The notes beneath the pieces are model-generated. The model saw only the letters and a list, made by a program, of their open reading frames with translations. It made no database searches and was not told the origin of the DNA. From NCBI GenBank assembly GCA_022787145.1, contig JALFVM010000149.1, positions 1 through 62,992 on the forward strand: 62,992 bases of DNA. Reading direction: 5' to 3'. The first letter of the stretch is position 1. Each line of letters opens with the position of its first letter. Shown piece by piece: positions 8,204 through 17,716 of the stretch. The position numbers and the translations under genes are program-made. The stretch comes from Lachnospiraceae bacterium (GTDB lineage: Bacteria > Bacillota > Clostridia > Lachnospirales > Lachnospiraceae).

Positions 8204-9433
8204 ATGAAATACGATTTTACGTCTATTTTAGACCGAACAGGAAGGGATGCGATGGCAGTAGATGGGCTTGGTAAAATGCCGGGATTTGCTCCGGACAGAC
8301 CGAAAGAAGGTTTTGATGTTATCCCTATGTGGGTGGCCGATATGAATTTTCCAACGGCACCTTCTATTACGGATGCTATAGAAGAGAGGATCCACCATCC
8401 GGCGTTTGGCTATTTTTCTCCGACAAAGGAGTATTATCAATCAATTATTCAATGGCAGGAGAAGCGTAATCAGGTCACTGGTCTGACGAAAGCGTGTATT
8501 GGATATGAGAATGGTGTGTTGGGAGGCGTGATTTCAGCTTTGACAGCTTTTGCAGCTCCCGGAGATGGTGTGTTGCTGCATAGTCCCACGTATATCGGAT
8601 TCGCTAACAGTATCACAAACAATGGTTATCGAATCGTTCACAGTCCATTAAAAATAGATGAAAACGGTATTTACCGTATGGATTATGAGGACATGGATCG
8701 GAAGCTAAAAGAAAATAAGATTCATGTGGCTGTTTTTTGTAGTCCGCATAATCCCTGTGGTCGTGTCTGGGAGTGTTGGGAAATCGAAAAAGCTATGGAG
8801 GTATATCGGAAAAATGATTGCCTTGTGATTTCTGATGAGATATGGTCGGATCTGATTTTGGAAGGCCATAAGCATATTCCCACGCAATCGGTCAATGAGG
8901 ATGCCAGAAACCGTACGGTTGCTTTTTATGCGCCAAGCAAAACGTTTAATCTGGCTGGATTGGTGGGAAGTTATCATATCATTTATAACAAGTATCTGCG
9001 TGATCGTATCCGTTCAAAAAGCAGCAAAAGTCATTATAATTCCATGAATGTGCTTTCGATGCATGCGCTGATTGGTGCCTATCGGACAGAAGGAGCAGAG
9101 TGGGTAGATGAATTGTGTCAGGTATTGACTGGTAATATCGATTATGCGTACACATATATTCAGCAGAATTTTGAAGGCGTATCGGTCTGCAGACCGGAGG
9201 GAACTTATATGCTGTTTCTCGATTGCCGTCAGTGGTGTAAGGTACACCAGAAAACATTGGATGAACTGCTGAAGGCAGGTTGGAATGTTGGTGTTGCATG
9301 GCAGGACGGAAGACCGTTTCAGCATCCGTGGGCAATTCGTATGAATCTGGCCTTGCCGCTTAGTCAGGTCAAAAAGGCCTTTGAACGATTGAAAGAGTAT
9401 GTTTTTTATAGCACATTTCAGTTGGTGGAGTAG
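8204..9433 (+). CDS. patB: MalY/PatB family PLP-dependent C-S lyase
   Basis: The 409-aa fold-type I PLP enzyme belongs to the MalY/PatB branch (MWVADMNFPTAPSI near the start, CSPHNPCGRVW, SDEIWSDL and the PLP lysine in APSKTFNLAGL). Members act as cystathionine beta-lyases or aminotransferases. ATG 8204 is preferred over the upstream ATG at 8171 because AAAGGGAG lies just before it; the upstream start overlaps the previous gene and has no ribosome site. A terminator hairpin follows at 9528. Confidence 0.85.
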   Translation: MKYDFTSILDRTGRDAMAVDGLGKMPGFAPDRPKEGFDVIPMWVADMNFPTAPSITDAIEERIHHPAFGYFSPTKEYYQSIIQWQEKRNQVTGLTKACIGYENGVLGGVISALTAFAAPGDGVLLHSPTYIGFANSITNNGYRIVHSPLKIDENGIYRMDYEDMDRKLKENKIHVAVFCSPHNPCGRVWECWEIEKAMEVYRKNDCLVISDEIWSDLILEGHKHIPTQSVNEDARNRTVAFYAPSKTFNLAGLVGSYHIIYNKYLRDRIRSKSSKSHYNSMNVLSMHALIGAYRTEGAEWVDELCQVLTGNIDYAYTYIQQNFEGVSVCRPEGTYMLFLDCRQWCKVHQKTLDELLKAGWNVGVAWQDGRPFQHPWAIRMNLALPLSQVKKAFERLKEYVFYSTFQLVE

Positions 9434-9527
9434 ATGGTATTGGAGAGGGAGTCTCGGTTGGAGTTATCATCGTGTATAGAAAACAGTACGTTCACTGGTA
9501 TAAAAACCGAAATTATTTTGGTAAATG

Positions 9528-9583
9528 AAAATAGGGAAGAAACGTGGAATTCTTTTGAAAAAAGCGTATCTTTCCTATTTTTT
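9528..9583 (+). terminator. Terminator after patB
   Basis: AAAATAGGGAAGA (9528-9540) pairs with TCTTTCCTATTTT (9569-9581) through one G-U pair, and the stem is extended by AACG/CGTA-type pairing. A T-run follows. Confidence 0.65.
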
Positions 9584-9686
9584 ATATATTCTTATTATAA
9601 AATAAAATGCCATTTAGCACGGTAAATAAAATTTTCTATAATACTTTAATATACCTTTTTGTTTTTACAAAAAACATATTCCTATA

Positions 9687-9715
9687 TTGACGTTTTTATC
9701 ATAACTCTCTATACT
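9687..9715 (+). promoter_or_regulatory. Promoter of the [FeFe] hydrogenase gene
   Basis: TTGACG (9687-9692) and TATACT (9710-9715) have a 17-nt spacer. The start point would be near 9722, about 75 nt before the ATG. Confidence 0.75.
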
Positions 9716-9797
9716 AAAAATGCTTTATAAAACTTTGCAGATACTATAATAATATTTCTGATACTTTCAGAAATTCTACCTAAAGGAGAGTCAAACA

Positions 9798-11324
9798 ATG
9801 AGAGGAGTTTATACTTCAGTAAATGATATTCGAAAACGTGTTTTTGCAGAAGTTGCAAAATTATCATATGATTATAAAGACGGAAACGTATCCCAGATGG
9901 AACATATTCCCTATCGTGTCATTCCTGGAGAAGTTTCCACATACCGGGAAAGTGTGTTTTTGGAAAGGGCAATCGTAAAAGAACGAATCCGTCTTGCTAT
10001 GGGGCTTCCACTAAGAGACGTTTCGGAACACGCACCTGTATCGGAAGGCGCGTTGGAGTGTGTCCGACCGGAAAAATATTACCAGCCACCGTTAATTAAT
10101 ATCATTAAATTTGCCTGTCACAAATGTCCGGACAATGAAGTGAGAGTAACAGATTCCTGTCAGGGATGTCTGGCGCATCCATGTAAGGAAGTATGTCCGA
10201 AAAATGCGATTTCTTTTCAAAATGGAAAATCTGTGATTGATCAGGAACAATGTATCAAATGCGGAAAATGCATCAATGCCTGTGCATATGGAGCGATTCT
10301 GAAACTGGAACGTCCCTGCGCAAAAGCCTGTGGCATGGATGCGATTGGTTCAGATGAATACGGACGTGCAGATATTGATCAGGATAAATGTGTTTCCTGC
10401 GGAATGTGCCTTGCGAATTGTCCGTTTGGTGCGATTGCCGATAAAGCACAAATTTTTCAGACCATTCAGGCAATCAAAAGTGATGTGCCGGTATATGCTG
10501 CCATCGCTCCGGCAGTGACAGGACAGTTTGGAACTCAGATGACACCGGAAAAAATGCGCTCCGCATTTCAGGCACTTGGTTTTACAGACGTGGTAGAAGT
10601 TGCGATTGGAGCGGATCTTTGTACGATTGCAGAAGCAAAGGATTTTGTAGAAGAAGTTCCTGATAAACTTCCGTTTATGGCGACTTCCTGTTGTCCGGCC
10701 TGGTCTATGATGGCAAAAAAGCTGTTTCCAGAATACAGTGAATGTATCTCTATGGCACTGACGCCGATGGTATTGACAGGAAGATTAATAAAAAAGCAGC
10801 ACCCTGGATGTAAAGTTGCATTTATTGGTCCATGCGCAGCGAAAAAGCTGGAGGCAGGACGGAAATCTATCCGTAGTGACATTGACTTTGTGTTGACATT
10901 TGAGGAAGTCATGGGAATGTTTGAGGCAAAAGAAGTAAACTTTGCTGAACTTAAGGAGCAAGATCCCATGCATGGTGCCAGCGGTGACGGACGTGGATTT
11001 GCAATCAGCGGAGGAGTGGCCAGTGCGGTTGTCAATTGTGTCAACGAACTGTATCCGGACCGAGAGGTAAAGGTAGAAAGCGCAGAGGGACTTGATAACT
11101 GCAAAAAACTGCTGAATATGGCAAAAGCCGGTAAATACAATGGGTATCTTTTGGAGGGAATGGCATGCCCGGGAGGATGCATAGCCGGAGCCGGAACCAT
11201 TCAGCCAATTGCAAAAGCAAAGGCCTCTATCAACATTCAAAAGAAAAAGTCAACGCATGCACATGCGATAGAAAGTAACTATAAAGATATTCTTGAACAG
11301 TTAGAAGAAAGAATACAACCATAA
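9798..11324 (+). CDS. [FeFe] hydrogenase, monomeric group B type
   Basis: The 508-aa protein has an N-terminal region with an extra Cys-rich motif (CHKC...CQGC...HPCKEVCP, residues about 107-133), two [4Fe-4S] ferredoxin motifs (CIKCGKCINAC about 152-162; CVSCGMCLANC about 198-208) and the H-cluster domain. The H-cluster motifs are L1 TSCCPAW (about 296-302), L2 PCAAKK (345-350) and L3 EGMACPGGCIAGAGT near the C-terminus. This arrangement fits group B (B1) hydrogenases, whose role in H2 evolution or sensing is not settled. No NADH-binding partner subunits or maturases (HydEFG) are in the window. It is monocistronic between its own promoter and a very strong terminator. GGAGAG precedes the ATG. 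Confidence 0.9.
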   Translation: MRGVYTSVNDIRKRVFAEVAKLSYDYKDGNVSQMEHIPYRVIPGEVSTYRESVFLERAIVKERIRLAMGLPLRDVSEHAPVSEGALECVRPEKYYQPPLINIIKFACHKCPDNEVRVTDSCQGCLAHPCKEVCPKNAISFQNGKSVIDQEQCIKCGKCINACAYGAILKLERPCAKACGMDAIGSDEYGRADIDQDKCVSCGMCLANCPFGAIADKAQIFQTIQAIKSDVPVYAAIAPAVTGQFGTQMTPEKMRSAFQALGFTDVVEVAIGADLCTIAEAKDFVEEVPDKLPFMATSCCPAWSMMAKKLFPEYSECISMALTPMVLTGRLIKKQHPGCKVAFIGPCAAKKLEAGRKSIRSDIDFVLTFEEVMGMFEAKEVNFAELKEQDPMHGASGDGRGFAISGGVASAVVNCVNELYPDREVKVESAEGLDNCKKLLNMAKAGKYNGYLLEGMACPGGCIAGAGTIQPIAKAKASINIQKKKSTHAHAIESNYKDILEQLEERIQP

Positions 11325-11325
11325 A

Positions 11326-11380
11326 ATAGAAAAAACACTGTTTCTGAACTTATATGAACCAGAAACAGTGTTTTTTCTAT
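11326..11380 (+). terminator. Long perfect terminator after the hydrogenase gene
   Basis: A perfect 21-bp inverted repeat (arms 11326-11346 and 11360-11380, 13-nt loop) carries A6 and T6 tracts, so it can stop transcription in both directions. Confidence 0.9.
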
Positions 11381-11429
11381 GGATTTCGGAGATATATTTG
11401 AAACATATAAAGAACACCTTTTTTCAGAC

Positions 11430-11458
11430 TTGAAATTCACAGTTCGCATTGTTATAAT
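11430..11458 (+). promoter_or_regulatory. Promoter of the miaB-mutSL transcript
   Basis: TTGAAA (11430-11435) and a perfect TATAAT (11453-11458) are separated by 17 nt, 42 nt before the miaB ATG. Confidence 0.8.
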
Positions 11459-11500
11459 TGATTAGTTAAATATAGAAACGAATAGATATGAGGATATAAA

Positions 11501-12895
11501 ATGGAAGAAACAAAACGCCAATATGAATATATGGAGCGGGCCAAAGAGCTTCTTCAGAAGAAAAAAGAAGAGTTGGGCAGACCTTTCACTTTCTGTGTAC
11601 AGACCTTTGGCTGCCAGATGAATGCCCGAGATTCTGAAAAATTAGTCGGTATTCTGGAACGTATCGGTTACGTAGAATCTGATTCAGAAAATGCTGATTT
11701 TGTCATCTATAATACCTGTACCGTGCGTGAAAATGCGAACCAGAAAGTTTACGGTCATTTAGGAAAATTAAAAGGATTGAAGAAAAAAAATCCACATATG
11801 ATGATTGCGTTATGCGGCTGTATGATGCAGGAAGCGCATGTGGTAGAAAAAATTAAAAACAGTTATTCCTTTGTAAATCTGATTTTTGGAACACACAATA
11901 TTTATAAATTTCCGGAACTTCTGGTAACTGCCATGGAATCAGATCGTATGGTGATTGATATCTGGAAAGATACCAATAAGATCGTGGAAGATTTGCCTGC
12001 TGAAAGAAAATATAAATTTAAATCCGGTGTCAACATTATGTTTGGCTGCAACAATTTCTGCAGCTATTGTATTGTTCCTTATGTGAGAGGGCGCGAGCGA
12101 AGCAGAAAACCGGAGGCTATTTTAGACGAGATCCGGCGTCTTGTTGCAGATGGTGTTGTGGAAGTCATGCTTCTTGGACAAAACGTGAATTCCTACGGAA
12201 AGAATCTGGAAGAGCCGGTGACGTTTGCACAGCTTTTGACAGAAATTGAAAAAATTGAAGGACTCGAGCGCATTCGATTTATGACTTCTCATCCGAAAGA
12301 TCTGTCAGAGGAGCTGATTGAAGTGATGGCACATTCTAAAAAAATCTGCAAACATCTGCATCTTCCGGTACAGTCAGGAAGTACAGACATTTTGAAGAAA
12401 ATGAACCGTCGTTATACGAAAGAGCAATATCTGGCACTGGTAGATAAAATCAAAACTGCAATACCGGATATTTCTCTGACTACAGATATTATCGTGGGAT
12501 TTCCGGGAGAGACAGAAGAAGATTTCCAGGATACTTTGGATATTGTACGCAAAGTTCGCTATGACAGTGCGTTTACATTTATCTATTCCAAACGAAGCGG
12601 GACACCTGCTGCCGTAATGGAAAACCAGATTCCGGAGGATGTAGTCAAGAATCGCTTTGACCGCCTGCTGAAAGAAGTGCAAAATATTGCAACAGAAGTG
12701 TGTGCAGTTCATGAGGGAACTGTACAGCCGGTACTTGTAGAACAGATCAATCATCAGGACACTCAATTGGTAACTGGACGTCTGAGCAATAATCTTGTTG
12801 TCCATTTTCCGGGAACAGCTGATTTGATTGGAAAGATTGTAGATGTGAAGCTAAAAGAATGCAAAGGATTTTACTATATAGGAGAGCAGATATAA
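11501..12895 (+). CDS. miaB: tRNA-2-methylthio-N6-dimethylallyladenosine synthase
   Basis: The 464-aa radical-SAM methylthiotransferase has the N-terminal UPF0004 domain with three Cys (TFGCQMN, NTCTVRENA, CGCMMQ), the radical SAM cluster motif CNNFCSYC and a C-terminal TRAM domain. It adds the methylthio group to i6A37 of tRNA. An extra N-terminal helix of about 25 residues is usual in Firmicutes (family knowledge). It is the first gene of a long transcript; mutS starts one nucleotide after its stop. The partner miaA, which makes the i6A substrate, lies in the same cluster. Confidence 0.95.
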   Translation: MEETKRQYEYMERAKELLQKKKEELGRPFTFCVQTFGCQMNARDSEKLVGILERIGYVESDSENADFVIYNTCTVRENANQKVYGHLGKLKGLKKKNPHMMIALCGCMMQEAHVVEKIKNSYSFVNLIFGTHNIYKFPELLVTAMESDRMVIDIWKDTNKIVEDLPAERKYKFKSGVNIMFGCNNFCSYCIVPYVRGRERSRKPEAILDEIRRLVADGVVEVMLLGQNVNSYGKNLEEPVTFAQLLTEIEKIEGLERIRFMTSHPKDLSEELIEVMAHSKKICKHLHLPVQSGSTDILKKMNRRYTKEQYLALVDKIKTAIPDISLTTDIIVGFPGETEEDFQDTLDIVRKVRYDSAFTFIYSKRSGTPAAVMENQIPEDVVKNRFDRLLKEVQNIATEVCAVHEGTVQPVLVEQINHQDTQLVTGRLSNNLVVHFPGTADLIGKIVDVKLKECKGFYYIGEQI

Positions 12896-12896
12896 T

Positions 12897-15530
12897 ATGG
12901 CATTATCACCAATGATGCAGCAATATGTAAAGACGAAAGAAGAATATAAAGACTGCATTTTATTTTATCGTCTGGGTGATTTCTATGAGATGTTCTTTGA
13001 CGATGCACTTACTGCATCGAAGGAATTGGATATCACACTGACAGGAAAAGACTGCGGATTGGAGGAAAGGGCACCCATGTGTGGTGTTCCTTTTCACGCT
13101 GTAGACACATATATTAACAAACTGATTGAAAAAGGATATAAAGTAGCCATCGGAGAACAGGTCAGTGATCCGAAAACCTCCAAAGGATTAGTAGAACGAA
13201 AAGTAATCCGTGTGGTAACGCCGGGCACAAATCTGGATACACAGTCACTCGATGAAACAAAAAATAATTATCTGATGAGCATTGTGTTTGTAGACAATTC
13301 CTTTGGATGCGCAATTGCGGATATCACGACAGGTGACTGTTATGTAACAGAAGTGGATAAGGCGCAGAAACTTTTGGATGAAATCAATAAATATTCTCCA
13401 GCAGAGATTATCTGCAATGAGTCACTGTTAGTCAGCGGCGTAGATTTGGATGATTTGCACAATCGGCTGGGAATTACCGTGTATCCATTGGATTCCTGGT
13501 ATTTTGATGATGATAAATGTCAACAGATTCTGATGTCACATTTTCATGTCGGCACATTGGAAGGGCTTGGTCTGAAAGATTATGATAGCGGAACGATTGC
13601 TGTGGGTGCATTGTTCCAGTATCTGGTTGAGACACAAAAACGAGATCTGAGCCATATGACGACGATTCATCCGTATTCGGCAGAACGTTATATGCTCATT
13701 GACAGCTCCAGCCGGAGAAATCTGGAATTGGTAGAAACTCTCCGCGAAAAACAGAAAAGAGGTTCTCTTCTTTGGGTACTGGACAAAACAAAAACAGCTA
13801 TGGGCGCCCGTATGATGCGCAAATATGTAGAACAGCCATTGATTGACATAGCAGCCATTGAGGCAAGGCTGGAAGCAGTGGAAGAACTGAATCATCAGGC
13901 AATGATTCGGGATGAGATTCGTGAATATCTGAATCCGATTTATGACATGGAACGCATCATCAGCCGCGTTAGTTACCGAAGTGCCAATCCAAGAGATCTG
14001 ATTGCATTTTCTACGTCCCTTTCTATGCTTCCATATATTCGAAAGAATCTGGAAGAATTAAAAGCTCCGCTTTTGCAGGAAATCTGTCAACAGATGGATG
14101 CACTGGAAGATCTCTGCTTTCTGATTACCAGTTCCATTGTAGAAGATCCGCCGCTTGCAATGAAGGAAGGCGGAATTATCAAGGATGGATACAACGAAGA
14201 AATAGATACTTACCGTCGTTCCAAATCAGAAGGAAAACAATGGCTGACAGAGTTGGAAGAAAAAGAACGGGAGCGTACCGGCATCAAAAATCTGAAAATC
14301 AAGTATAATCGTGTCTTCGGATATTATCTGGAAGTGACAAACAGTTTTAAAGATCTTGTACCACAAGATTATGTGCGTAAGCAGACACTTGCCAATGCAG
14401 AACGCTATATTACGCCGGAACTGAAAAAGCTGGAGGATATGATCCTCGGTGCGGAAGATAAACTCTATGCGTTAGAATACACACTTTTTGCAGAAGTAAG
14501 AGAAAAGATCGGAGAAGAAGTAAAACGTATTCAGCAGACGGCTAAGGCAGTCGCCAGTATTGATGTGCTGGCCTCTCTTTCTCTCGTTTCCCAGAGAAAC
14601 AATTATGTTCGCCCAAAGCTGAATAAAAAAGGCGTGATTGATATCAAAGCCGGTCGCCATCCCGTTGTGGAACAGATGATTTCCAACGATATGTTCATTG
14701 CCAACGATACGTATCTCGACAATAATAAAAAAAGGATTTCCATCATTACAGGACCGAACATGGCTGGAAAATCGACTTATATGCGTCAAAGTGCTTTGAT
14801 TGTACTGATGGCTCAGATTGGAAGTTTTGTACCGGCGCAAAAAGCAAATATTGGTATTGTGGATCGTATTTTTACCCGTGTCGGTGCATCGGATGACCTG
14901 GCAAGCGGACAAAGTACCTTTATGGTAGAGATGACAGAAGTGGCAAATATTTTGCGGAATGCAACACCAAAAAGTCTGCTGATTCTGGATGAAATTGGAC
15001 GTGGAACAAGTACTTTTGACGGACTGAGTATTGCGTGGGCTGTGATTGAATATATCAATAATACGAAGCTGATTGGAGCCAAAACATTATTTGCTACGCA
15101 TTATCATGAACTGACGGAACTGGAGGGAAAACTTCCCGGTGTCAATAATTACTGCATTGCAGTAAAGGAAAAAGGAGACGATATCGTATTTCTCCGTAAG
15201 ATTGTAAAAGGAGGCGCAGATAAAAGCTACGGTATACAGGTTGCCAAACTTGCAGGTGTCCCGAATGCAGTCATTCAGCGTGCGAAGCAGCTGGTCGATC
15301 AGCTGACAGATACGAATATCATTTCAACGGTCAAAGACATCGCTTCTGCCAAAAAGAGTAATACGATGTCTTTTGATCCTGTGGATATGGAACAGATGTC
15401 CTTGTTTGACACGGTACAAAATGATGACATCATACGGGAACTTGAGGAAGTTGATATTTCGCATCTGACACCGATGGATGCTATGAATTTTCTTTATAAA
15501 CTGCAAAACAAATTAAAAAACCGCTGGTAA
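12897..15530 (+). CDS. mutS: DNA mismatch repair protein MutS
   Basis: The 877-aa protein has the N-terminal mismatch-binding motif (FYRLGDFYEMF, with the Phe and Glu that probe the mismatch), connector, lever and clamp domains, and the ABC-type ATPase with Walker A GPNMAGKST and the ILDEIGRGTSTFDG signature. Length is normal for the family. The start codon is one nucleotide after the miaB stop, so translation is probably coupled. It works with MutL at 15748. Confidence 0.97.
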   Translation: MALSPMMQQYVKTKEEYKDCILFYRLGDFYEMFFDDALTASKELDITLTGKDCGLEERAPMCGVPFHAVDTYINKLIEKGYKVAIGEQVSDPKTSKGLVERKVIRVVTPGTNLDTQSLDETKNNYLMSIVFVDNSFGCAIADITTGDCYVTEVDKAQKLLDEINKYSPAEIICNESLLVSGVDLDDLHNRLGITVYPLDSWYFDDDKCQQILMSHFHVGTLEGLGLKDYDSGTIAVGALFQYLVETQKRDLSHMTTIHPYSAERYMLIDSSSRRNLELVETLREKQKRGSLLWVLDKTKTAMGARMMRKYVEQPLIDIAAIEARLEAVEELNHQAMIRDEIREYLNPIYDMERIISRVSYRSANPRDLIAFSTSLSMLPYIRKNLEELKAPLLQEICQQMDALEDLCFLITSSIVEDPPLAMKEGGIIKDGYNEEIDTYRRSKSEGKQWLTELEEKERERTGIKNLKIKYNRVFGYYLEVTNSFKDLVPQDYVRKQTLANAERYITPELKKLEDMILGAEDKLYALEYTLFAEVREKIGEEVKRIQQTAKAVASIDVLASLSLVSQRNNYVRPKLNKKGVIDIKAGRHPVVEQMISNDMFIANDTYLDNNKKRISIITGPNMAGKSTYMRQSALIVLMAQIGSFVPAQKANIGIVDRIFTRVGASDDLASGQSTFMVEMTEVANILRNATPKSLLILDEIGRGTSTFDGLSIAWAVIEYINNTKLIGAKTLFATHYHELTELEGKLPGVNNYCIAVKEKGDDIVFLRKIVKGGADKSYGIQVAKLAGVPNAVIQRAKQLVDQLTDTNIISTVKDIASAKKSNTMSFDPVDMEQMSLFDTVQNDDIIRELEEVDISHLTPMDAMNFLYKLQNKLKNRW

Positions 15531-15550
15531 TCTTTGAAGGAGAAAAATCT

Positions 15551-15727
15551 ATGAGCAACAAATGTGATTCCTGTGCTCACTATGAGTACGATGAAGAATA
15601 TGAATGTTATGTATGTGAAATGAATCTGGATGAGGATGAATGGTACCGGTTTGTAACAAGCTCTTACAAAGAATGCCCTTATTATCGTTATGGCGATGAA
15701 TATGCAATCGTTCGTCATCAGATGTAG
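15551..15727 (+). CDS. Small Cys-rich protein (DUF6472-like) between mutS and mutL
   Basis: This 58-codon gene encodes an acidic, Tyr-rich protein with two CxxC knuckles (CDSC at residues 5-8, CYVC near 19-22) and another Cys in ECPYY, suggesting a small zinc ribbon. GAAGGAG lies 9 nt before the ATG. Spacing of 20 nt to both neighbours places it in the mismatch-repair transcript. I recall similar small proteins annotated as DUF6472 in Lachnospiraceae; the function is unknown. A link to mismatch repair is only inferred from position. Confidence 0.7.
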   Translation: MSNKCDSCAHYEYDEEYECYVCEMNLDEDEWYRFVTSSYKECPYYRYGDEYAIVRHQM

Positions 15728-15747
15728 TTGCGTTGGAGAGGAAAATC

Positions 15748-17706
15748 ATGAGAGAAATTGCAGTATTAGACCAGATAACTATCGATAAAATCGCTGCCGG
15801 TGAAGTGGTAGAACGTCCGTCTTCTGTTGTCAAAGAACTGGTGGAAAATGCCATCGATGCAGGCGCATCTGCTGTGACTGTGGAAATCAAAGATGGTGGA
15901 AAAACATTTCTTCGTATCACGGATAATGGAAGCGGGATTCCAAAATCTCAGGTTCCGCTTGCGTTTCTGCGACATGCGACCAGCAAAATTCAAAAGGTTG
16001 AGGATCTGCAAGAGATTGCTTCTCTTGGATTTCGCGGTGAGGCGTTATCAAGCATCAGCGCCGTATCTCAGGTGGAACTGATTACAAAAACCGCATCCGA
16101 TATGGCTGGGGTCCGTTATATTATTGAAGGCGGAATCGAAAAATCCATCGAAGATATCGGAGCACCGGAAGGTACCACTTTTCTGGTACGAAATCTTTTT
16201 TACAATGTTCCTGCAAGAAGTAAATTTTTGAAAACTGCTGCCACAGAAGGTGGATATATCAGCAGTCTAATGGAGCAAATGGCACTTTCTCACCCGGAAG
16301 TATCTTTTAAATATATGATGAACGGACAGGTGAAACTGCACACATCCGGTAATGGAAATCAAAAAGACGTCATTTATCAAATCTATGGCCGCGATATTAC
16401 CAGAGAACTTCTGGAAATTCATTTTGAAAATGAGTTATTGGAAATTCATGGATATATAGGAAAACCAACAGTATCCAGAGGAAATCGGAATTTTGAAAAT
16501 TATTATATCAATGGACGTTATGTAAAAAACAAAATTCTCATGCGTGCAATCGAGGATGCCTATAAAGGATTTTTGATGCAACATCAGTTTCCGTTTGTTT
16601 CTTTGCAGATTGCTATGACTGGAAATGGACTGGATGTAAATGTCCATCCTGCAAAAATGGAAGTGCGCTTTTCCAGAGAACAGGAAGTCTATCAAACATT
16701 GTATCGTGTACTGTCGGATGCTTTATATGAACGCGAATTGATTCCTGAAGTTTCATTTGAATGCAAACAACCGCCAAAGAAGGAAGTACAACAGATTTCC
16801 AGAGCAAGTGTACCAGAACCTTTTGAAAAAAGCAGATTGCAGCAAGCGCAGCAGCCAAAGGTTCTGCGCGAAGCTACTTCGTATCCGGATGTGAAAACAA
16901 AACAGCCAGCTTTCACAGAAAAAGCAGTAGAAAGAATACAAAAAGTGCCGGAACAAAAAAGAAATGAGTCAAGTACCCAGGATGCAAACACATCTTTACA
17001 GAAAATACCTGCCAAGGAAACTTCTGTAAAAGAAACTCCTGCAAAAGAAATACCTGTACAAAAGGCAGAACCGCCAAAAGAGTTCCATCAGGAATCTTTC
17101 TTGGAGCAGCCAATGCTTTCAGAACAGGCACGAAGACAGCACAAACTGATTGGCCAATTGTTTGATACCTACTGGCTGGTGCAGTATGGGGATTCTTTTT
17201 ATATCATCGACCAGCACGCCGCACACGAAAAAATACTGTACGAGCGTGTTGTCAGGGAACTGGAAAGCAGAACTATCCATGCACAGTATCTTAGCCCTCC
17301 AATTGTCATTTCGCTTTCCATGGAAGAGGAAGAGTTATTAAAGATACACAAACCATTGTTTGAAGAATTTGGATTTGAGCTGGAACACTTTGGCGGAAGA
17401 GAATACAACATCCGCGCAGTACCTTCTAATCTATACGGAGTCGATCAGAAGGCCCTTTTTCTGGAACTTCTGGGAAATCTGGATAAGGACAACAACCAGA
17501 CACCAGATATTTTGCTGCACAAACTGGCAACCGCTGCCTGCAAGGCAGCAGTAAAGGGAAATCAGAGACTTTCCCCCGCAGAGGCAGATTGTCTGATTGA
17601 TGAATTACTTCAACTGGAGAATCCGTATCACTGCCCTCACGGCAGACCAACGATTGTCTCTATGACAAAAACGGAACTGGAAAAGAAATTTCGAAGAATT
17701 GTATAA
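15748..17706 (+). CDS. mutL: DNA mismatch repair endonuclease MutL
   Basis: The 652-aa protein has the GHKL ATPase N-terminus (IAAGEVVERPSSVVKELVENAIDAG, split here as IAAGEVVERP and ENAIDAG; DNGSGI; GFRGEALSS), a Pro/Lys/Glu-rich linker (residues about 330-470) and a C-terminal dimerisation domain carrying the endonuclease motif DQHAAHEKILYE. The metal-binding endonuclease motif fits organisms without MutH. ATG 15748 follows GGAGAGG; the TTG at 15733 is part of that ribosome site. The linker contains near-repeats of the type KETxVKETPAKE. Confidence 0.96.
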   Translation: MREIAVLDQITIDKIAAGEVVERPSSVVKELVENAIDAGASAVTVEIKDGGKTFLRITDNGSGIPKSQVPLAFLRHATSKIQKVEDLQEIASLGFRGEALSSISAVSQVELITKTASDMAGVRYIIEGGIEKSIEDIGAPEGTTFLVRNLFYNVPARSKFLKTAATEGGYISSLMEQMALSHPEVSFKYMMNGQVKLHTSGNGNQKDVIYQIYGRDITRELLEIHFENELLEIHGYIGKPTVSRGNRNFENYYINGRYVKNKILMRAIEDAYKGFLMQHQFPFVSLQIAMTGNGLDVNVHPAKMEVRFSREQEVYQTLYRVLSDALYERELIPEVSFECKQPPKKEVQQISRASVPEPFEKSRLQQAQQPKVLREATSYPDVKTKQPAFTEKAVERIQKVPEQKRNESSTQDANTSLQKIPAKETSVKETPAKEIPVQKAEPPKEFHQESFLEQPMLSEQARRQHKLIGQLFDTYWLVQYGDSFYIIDQHAAHEKILYERVVRELESRTIHAQYLSPPIVISLSMEEEELLKIHKPLFEEFGFELEHFGGREYNIRAVPSNLYGVDQKALFLELLGNLDKDNNQTPDILLHKLATAACKAAVKGNQRLSPAEADCLIDELLQLENPYHCPHGRPTIVSMTKTELEKKFRRIV

Positions 17707-17716
17707 GGTGGCTTTT

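Larger units (their letters stand above)
9434..9797 (+). other. Gene-less interval between patB and the hydrogenase gene
   Basis: These 364 nt hold a terminator (9528-9583), a good SigA-type promoter (9687-9715) and a second possible -10 box TATAAT at 9745-9750. The 63-codon open frame at its left end runs through the terminator and looks non-coding. The stretch is markedly AT-rich. Confidence 0.7.

Noticed and set aside
9434..9625. 63-codon frame directly after patB
   Set aside because: It runs through the terminator hairpin, has no ribosome site and shows no protein-like pattern.
10568..11200. 210-codon minus-strand frame opposite the hydrogenase
   Set aside because: Ser/Pro-rich translation typical of an antisense shadow of a conserved gene.
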